A stretch of DNA of 64,000 nt, taken from Sinomonas susongensis. GTDB lineage: Bacteria; Actinomycetota; Actinomycetes; Actinomycetales; Micrococcaceae. The position numbers and the translations under genes are program-made. The stretch lies in NCBI RefSeq assembly GCF_005877005.1, contig NZ_SSNH01000001.1, positions 186,001 to 250,000 of the forward strand. Reading direction: 5' to 3'. Shown one piece after another: positions 59,492 through 64,000 of the stretch. Positions within the stretch are counted from its first letter, which is position 1; each line of letters starts with the position of its first letter. The notes below the pieces were generated by a model. The model was not told the DNA's origin. It made no database searches and saw only the letters and a program-made list of their open reading frames with translations.

Positions 59492-61276
59492 GTGATCGAA
59501 AAGCTGAAGACCGTCCGGGGGCTCGTGCCAGGCCCAGTTGCCGGGCGAACGGTCTTCTCGATTGCCGGTTCCTGTCTCGTGGCGGTGCTCGACATGCTCG
59601 GCGTCGCGGCCGTGCTGCCGCTCATGCAGATCGTCACGGGAGCCTCATCCGGGACCGCCGGGACCGCCGGGGCCGGCTGGGCGGCTCGCCTTGTCGGTTC
59701 CGCTGAGCCGGCCGTCCTGATCCCTACGATGGCGAGCCTCATCGCAGGAGCCTTCGTCCTCAAGAGCCTCGTCACCATCGGCTTCCGGTGGTGGCAGCTC
59801 GGCTTCACGACGCGTCTAGAGTCCGAGGCGTCGGTTGAGCTCATGCGCCGGTACGTTCAATCGCCCTATGGGAAGCACCGACTCCGCAACGTGGGCGAGA
59901 TCAGTCGTTGCCTCGAATCCTTCGTGCCCCAGACGTTCTCGCAAGTCGTCCAAGGCCTGCTCAACTGGATCACGGACGCGATCACGCTGCTCGCGCTAGT
60001 CGTCGTGCTCCTCTTCATCTCGCCCTTGGCGACGCTGCTCGCCGCCGTCGTCTTCGCTGGCTCGGGCTGGGCCGTCCAGCGGGCGCTGCGTCCCCGGTTC
60101 GGAAGAGTCGGGGAAACGATGGCCAGAGTCGATCTCGATTCATGGTCCGCCCTCATGCCTGCCCTCAACGGCTTCCGCGAAGTGCGGCTCGCAGGAGCTG
60201 CGGAACTCTTCCTCGCGAGACTCGCCCGGGCCAAGCGCGAGCGGGCGCACGCTCAGCGCGAGCTGTCCCTCATCTCGGAGCTTCCGAAATACGTTCTCGA
60301 AGTGGCCTTCGTGCTCGGCATCGGTGCTGTCGCCGCGCTGCTCTTTGCGACTCAGACACCAGGAGAGGCGGCCTCTGCCATCGGCGTCTTCGCGGTGGCT
60401 GCAACCCGCATCCTCCCTACCGTCAACCGACTCATCGCGACGACTGGGCTCATCCGTTCCGGGGAGAAGGCCCTCGTGGTCCTGGCCGCCGAAGTCCGAG
60501 AGCTGGACCGCACCGACCGCCATCCATCGGCCCCGCCGGGCAGGGAGTACGACGGCGACATCCGCCTTGAGAGCGTGACGTTCGCCTTCCCGGACGCCGA
60601 CGCACCAGTGATCAGCAGCGTCTCCACCACGATCGAGCATGGGCGGACCACGGCCTTCGTCGGAGCGAGCGGCGCCGGGAAGAGCACTCTTCTCGATCTC
60701 GTCCTCGGGCTTTTGGCACCGACGAGCGGGTTGATCACGTGCGGCGGCGTTGACACGAGGGCCGACCTCAACGCCTGGTACAAGGGGCTGGGCGTTGTGC
60801 CGCAGGAGGTCTTCCTCCTCGACGACACGCTTGAAGCCAACATCACCCTCGGCGCGCGTCACACGGACTCCCAGCTGCTCGACGAGGCCGTCCGCCTCGC
60901 TCAGCTCGGCCCCGTGATCGCGGATCTCCCGGAGGGACTCGGAACCCGCCTCGGTGAACGCGGCGTGAGGCTCTCCGGAGGCCAGAGGCAGCGGGTCGGG
61001 ATTGCACGTGCCCTGTACCGGCGGCCCAAAGTCCTGGTCCTCGACGAGGCGACGTCCGCATTGGACGGCGCAACGGAGTACCGGATCACGGAAACCGTCG
61101 AACGCCTGAGCGGGACCATGACGGTCATCGTGGTTGCGCATCGGCTCTCTACCGTCCGCCACGCCGACAAGATCGTCTTCCTCTCCTCTGGCTCTGTCAC
61201 CGCACAGGGCACCTTCGAAGAAGTGCGCGCGCTGAGTCCGGAATTCTCGGAGCTCGTCTCCTTGGGGCAGGTGTGA
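59492..61276 (+). CDS. ABC transporter, fused permease and ATPase (polysaccharide/lipid exporter type)
   Basis: A 594-residue half-transporter. About six membrane helices in the first 330 residues, then an ATPase: Walker A GASGAGKSTLLD, Q loop VVPQEVFLL, signature LSGGQRQRVGIARAL, Walker B VLVLDEATSALD, and H loop VVAHRLSTV. GTG 59492 has GGAGG five bases upstream. The architecture matches MsbA/PglK-like exporters; with the neighbouring glycosyltransferases it probably flips a lipid-linked glycan. Confidence 0.9.
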   Translation: MIEKLKTVRGLVPGPVAGRTVFSIAGSCLVAVLDMLGVAAVLPLMQIVTGASSGTAGTAGAGWAARLVGSAEPAVLIPTMASLIAGAFVLKSLVTIGFRWWQLGFTTRLESEASVELMRRYVQSPYGKHRLRNVGEISRCLESFVPQTFSQVVQGLLNWITDAITLLALVVVLLFISPLATLLAAVVFAGSGWAVQRALRPRFGRVGETMARVDLDSWSALMPALNGFREVRLAGAAELFLARLARAKRERAHAQRELSLISELPKYVLEVAFVLGIGAVAALLFATQTPGEAASAIGVFAVAATRILPTVNRLIATTGLIRSGEKALVVLAAEVRELDRTDRHPSAPPGREYDGDIRLESVTFAFPDADAPVISSVSTTIEHGRTTAFVGASGAGKSTLLDLVLGLLAPTSGLITCGGVDTRADLNAWYKGLGVVPQEVFLLDDTLEANITLGARHTDSQLLDEAVRLAQLGPVIADLPEGLGTRLGERGVRLSGGQRQRVGIARALYRRPKVLVLDEATSALDGATEYRITETVERLSGTMTVIVVAHRLSTVRHADKIVFLSSGSVTAQGTFEEVRALSPEFSELVSLGQV

Positions 61277-62235
61277 AGGTGGCATCAACGGGTCCGGGAG
61301 CGCTCCGGACAGACACTCCATGCCCACAGGGGAGACGCGACGGCCCTCGGGTCTCCGTGGTGATTCCCCACTACGGCGAGGCGGCACCCACCCTGCGGCT
61401 TGTCGCAGCCCTGAGAGCTCAGGAGCCTACGCGCCCGGAACGGATCATCGTGAGCGACGACGCCTCGCCGGCTCCCTTTCCTCCAACCGCGGGTGTCGAG
61501 GTTGTCCGCCGCACTAAGAACGGAGGCTTCGGCAGCGCCGTCAATTCGGGGATGGAACTCGTCGAGACGCCGTTGGCGCTCGTGCTCAACAGCGACCTCA
61601 CTGTGGGGCCCACCTTCGTGCACGATCTCGTCGCCGCCGCGATGCCCTGGCAGCCCGCCGTCGTCAGCCCACAGCTGCACGATCCCAGCGGCGTCCCCCA
61701 ATGGGTCGGGCGCCATTTCCCGACCGTCGCCCACCAGACCGCAGAGTGGCTCACTCCTCTCGCCCGCTTCCGGCATTTCACCGCCGTCCACGAAGCGGTC
61801 GGGCACAACTCCAACTGTGTGGACGGCACGGTTGTCCCCGTCGACTGGGTTGTCGGCGCAGCCATGCTGCTGCCGGTTGACGAGTTCCGCGCAGTTGGCG
61901 GATTCGACGAGACCTTCTTCATGAACGCCGAGGAGGTCGACCTCCAGCGGCGCCTTCGCGCCCGGGGCGTGCTGTCGGTGTTCGTCGGCACCGTCACAGC
62001 CCTGCACGCGGGCGGCGCTTCCTCCGACCCAGCCCTCCGGCGTCAGTGGCTCGTTGCCGGGCGCCAGATGTACGCCCGGAAGTGGGGTAGTGAACGCAGG
62101 CTCCAAGCGGCCCTTGCCGTGGCCTCGGTCGCCAATGCCGCGGCCAACGCCGTCCGACAGCTCATGGGCCGGGATGTGAGCGCACTCGGCACCCTTCGCC
62201 GCGAACTCGCATATCTTGCTCGGAAGGAAGCATGA
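61273..62235 (+). CDS. GT2-family glycosyltransferase
   Basis: A 320-residue GT2 (rhamnosyl/galactosyltransferase-like). VSVVIPHYGEAAPTLRLVAA, IIVSDDASPAPF, KNGGFGSAVNSGM, LVLNSDLTVG (DxD-like) and GGFDETFFMNAEEVDLQRR (catalytic ED motif). GTG 61273 overlaps the ABC gene stop in GTGA. Confidence 0.92.
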   Translation: MKVASTGPGALRTDTPCPQGRRDGPRVSVVIPHYGEAAPTLRLVAALRAQEPTRPERIIVSDDASPAPFPPTAGVEVVRRTKNGGFGSAVNSGMELVETPLALVLNSDLTVGPTFVHDLVAAAMPWQPAVVSPQLHDPSGVPQWVGRHFPTVAHQTAEWLTPLARFRHFTAVHEAVGHNSNCVDGTVVPVDWVVGAAMLLPVDEFRAVGGFDETFFMNAEEVDLQRRLRARGVLSVFVGTVTALHAGGASSDPALRRQWLVAGRQMYARKWGSERRLQAALAVASVANAAANAVRQLMGRDVSALGTLRRELAYLARKEA

Positions 62236-63242
62236 GAAGCCGTCTGCTCCTTCTGGTCACCCCGGCATTCCACGGCTACCACCGTTCGATTGCCCGGGCC
62301 TTCGCAGGCCGGGCCTACGACGTTGTGACCCACTGCTACGACGCGTTCGAAACGTTCGCCGACAAGCTCCGCAACAAGGCATGCTTCGAACTCCCCGCTC
62401 GGTTCGGACGTGAAGAAAGCGGCCAAGCCGAGGCATGGGCAACGCGCCGCGCCCTTGCTGTCCTTCGCGAGGTGCGGCCCGACCGCGTCGTGGTGATAAA
62501 AGGTGACACCCTTGGCGCTGAGTTCTGGCAGGAACTCGACCGGCGCAGCATTCCCCGCATCCTCTGGCTCTACGACGACCTGGCGCGCCACCGTTACACA
62601 GAAGCGTTCCTCCGGGGTGTCGGGCCGGTCGTCACGTATGCCCGAGCCGAGGCTCGGCAACTGTCCGAGCGCGGCATCGCGTCGACGTTCGTGCCCAATG
62701 CCTTCGATCCTGAGCTCGCCTTGCCGTCGCCCCGGCGCAATGGGGAGGTTGTGTTTGTCGGGGCCCGCTATCCCAATCGGGTGGACTTGCTCACGCAGCT
62801 ATCGGAGGCGGGTGTCCCGGTGAGGGCGTACGGGCGTCAGTGGTCCCATCACCCTTTCGACCGACTGCGCACGTGGGAGCTCGTGCGGCCCTCCGTTCCC
62901 TCCGAACGCGACATTCCCCTCGACCGCGCCTACGCCGTCCAAGCCGAGGCTGCGGCCGCTGTGAATATTCACGGCCCCCAAGCCGGCTTGGCCATGCGGA
63001 CGTTCGAGGTCCCGGGGATGGGCGGACTTCAGCTCGCAGACCGTCCGGACATCGGCGAGTTCTACGACATAGGCAAGGAAACCCTCGTCTTCGAGTCAGC
63101 CGCCGAGCTCGTGGAACTGGCCACGCGCGCACAGCGCGACCGCGTCTGGTCCGAACGCATCCGCGAGGCCGGGCGCCGTCGAAGCCTCGCCAAGCACACT
63201 TTCGCCCACCGGGTCGCCGAGGTGGATGCGCTGTGGGCGTGA
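62232..63242 (+). CDS. CgeB-like GT-B glycosyltransferase
   Basis: A 336-residue protein. N-terminal domain with LVTPAFHGYHRSIARAF; PDRVVVIKGDTLG, ILWLYDDLARHRYTEAF and TYARAEARQLSERGI in the linker; the C-terminal domain has VVFVGARYPNRVDLL, AVNIHGPQAGLAMRTFEVPG and MGGLQLADRPDIGEFYD, as in CgeB-type glycosyltransferases that act on DUF3880-like neighbours. ATGA overlap with the GT2 gene. Confidence 0.85.
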   Translation: MRSRLLLLVTPAFHGYHRSIARAFAGRAYDVVTHCYDAFETFADKLRNKACFELPARFGREESGQAEAWATRRALAVLREVRPDRVVVIKGDTLGAEFWQELDRRSIPRILWLYDDLARHRYTEAFLRGVGPVVTYARAEARQLSERGIASTFVPNAFDPELALPSPRRNGEVVFVGARYPNRVDLLTQLSEAGVPVRAYGRQWSHHPFDRLRTWELVRPSVPSERDIPLDRAYAVQAEAAAAVNIHGPQAGLAMRTFEVPGMGGLQLADRPDIGEFYDIGKETLVFESAAELVELATRAQRDRVWSERIREAGRRRSLAKHTFAHRVAEVDALWA

Positions 63243-64000
63243 CGGGGCAGGGACTCCTCTTCCCGCGCGACATCGAGGCTTGGCACGCGTGGCAGGGGCG
63301 CCAGCGCGGGCTTCAGGGCATCCGTGCGGCCTTCTTCCGCCAGACCCCGGCCAGCCTGTGGCTCGCGCTTCGCGGGACGGCTCCGGCGGTCCTGATCGGC
63401 CTCGACGCCGAGACTCCAACCCAATTGGCGTCCCTCGTTCGTCCGCTTGCGCTGCTCCCCGATCTCGATGCGGCTGTGCTCATGCCTGCACGACGTCCGG
63501 GCGTCCTCCCCGGAGGCGGTTGGCGCTGGCTAGAGGTGACTTCGGTCGCCACCCGCAGGCCCGACAGCGGCGCGGCCTGCGCTGACGCGCGCGAAGCACC
63601 AGCCGTCTTGGGCTCTGTCCGGGCGGTGGTGACGGTCGGTCACTTCTTGCGCGCCGGCGCCCTGGCCAACCACTGGGCGGGGCATCTGGGAGCGGAAAGG
63701 GTCGTCGTCCAGCACGGTCTCCTCACCCCGCACGCACCCCCCTTGCCGCCGGAATCGCGTTTCCTCGCCTTCACCGACCAGGACGGCGAGTTCGCGGCTG
63801 CGGGACGAGACGACGTCGTGTATTCGAGCATCGGCTCCCAACTCCTGTGGACGGCCGGGAACGATCGGTCGAGGTCGATGCCGTGTGAAGGGCAGCGACC
63901 GTTGTACCTCGGGCAGCTTCATGGGGCGGAGCTTCCGCGCGGCATCAAACGCCGAGTTGCCGCGGACTTCTGCCGCGCAACGGGGGCGGTGTATCGGCCG
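63239..64000 (+). CDS. Putative polysaccharide biosynthesis protein, 3' truncated by the window
   Basis: Open from GTG 63239 (GTGA overlap with the preceding gene) to the right edge: 254 codons with no stop. Visible parts: LLFPRDIEAWHAWQGRQRGL, VLIGLDAETPTQLASLVRPL, AVVTVGHFLRAGALANHWAG and RVVVQHGLLTPHAPPLPPES. The QHG-type segment and the repeated Rossmann-like pattern suggest a GT-B capsule or teichoic acid-type transferase, but I cannot name the family. Confidence 0.7.
   Translation, partial: MTGQGLLFPRDIEAWHAWQGRQRGLQGIRAAFFRQTPASLWLALRGTAPAVLIGLDAETPTQLASLVRPLALLPDLDAAVLMPARRPGVLPGGGWRWLEVTSVATRRPDSGAACADAREAPAVLGSVRAVVTVGHFLRAGALANHWAGHLGAERVVVQHGLLTPHAPPLPPESRFLAFTDQDGEFAAAGRDDVVYSSIGSQLLWTAGNDRSRSMPCEGQRPLYLGQLHGAELPRGIKRRVAADFCRATGAVYRP

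Overview
The window is high-GC actinobacterial chromosome, most likely from the Micrococcaceae (Arthrobacter/Sinomonas-like). The evidence is the order secY-adk-map-(two insertions)-infA-rpmJ-rpsM-rpsK-rpoA-rplQ-truA without rpsD before rpoA, an L17 with a long acidic tail, many genes whose start lies 6-7 bases after a TANNNT -10 box (leaderless style), and sortase, Tat and tight-adherence (Tad) genes typical of this group. The genus is inferred.

Layout: 1-8644 is the end of the ribosomal/RNA polymerase superoperon, with an oxidoreductase and a P1-family peptidase inserted between map and infA. 8654-11269 is a divergent two-component system. 11363-18967 is a complete Tad/Flp pilus locus (tad1) ending in an HPt-like protein that lacks the phospho-histidine. 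19138-27790 is a second Tad locus (tad2) with the same gene order, ending in an extra pilin and a translationally coupled acyltransferase. 28257-29242 is rplM-rpsI. 29313-36120 holds three tandem GT39 membrane glycosyltransferases behind a GT2-GtrA fusion.

36368-45974 is the most unusual region. It encodes a small SARP-type regulator, a secreted protein with three CxxC repeats, four homologous peptides that are each 63 residues long, an M50 membrane metalloprotease with a possible PqqD-like N-terminal domain, a sortase-like protein and a repeat-rich surface protein. Two of the peptide genes have three TAACRC units phased at exactly 11 bp just upstream of a shared -10-like TTGACT, the layout known for SARP operators. 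A third, weaker copy faces an HTH gene pair on the other strand. The C-terminal signature of the peptides also recurs in the CxxC repeats of the secreted protein. I read this as a SARP-controlled, RiPP-like or secreted-peptide system with a dedicated intramembrane protease; no modifying enzyme or dedicated exporter is visible. A roughly 560-bp interrupted palindrome of 21/33-bp units lies inside the region.

46108-55811 is housekeeping: glmM, a methyltransferase, a monofunctional transglycosylase, mscL, coaA, glmS, a DinB-like protein, acpS and a fused NAD(P)HX repair enzyme. 55891-64000 is a Tat-exported protein and a cell-surface polysaccharide cluster (galE, polyprenyl-phosphate sugar transferase, ABC exporter, GT2, CgeB-like glycosyltransferase, and a gene running off the end).

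No rRNA, tRNA, CRISPR array, transposase or prepilin peptidase was recognised.
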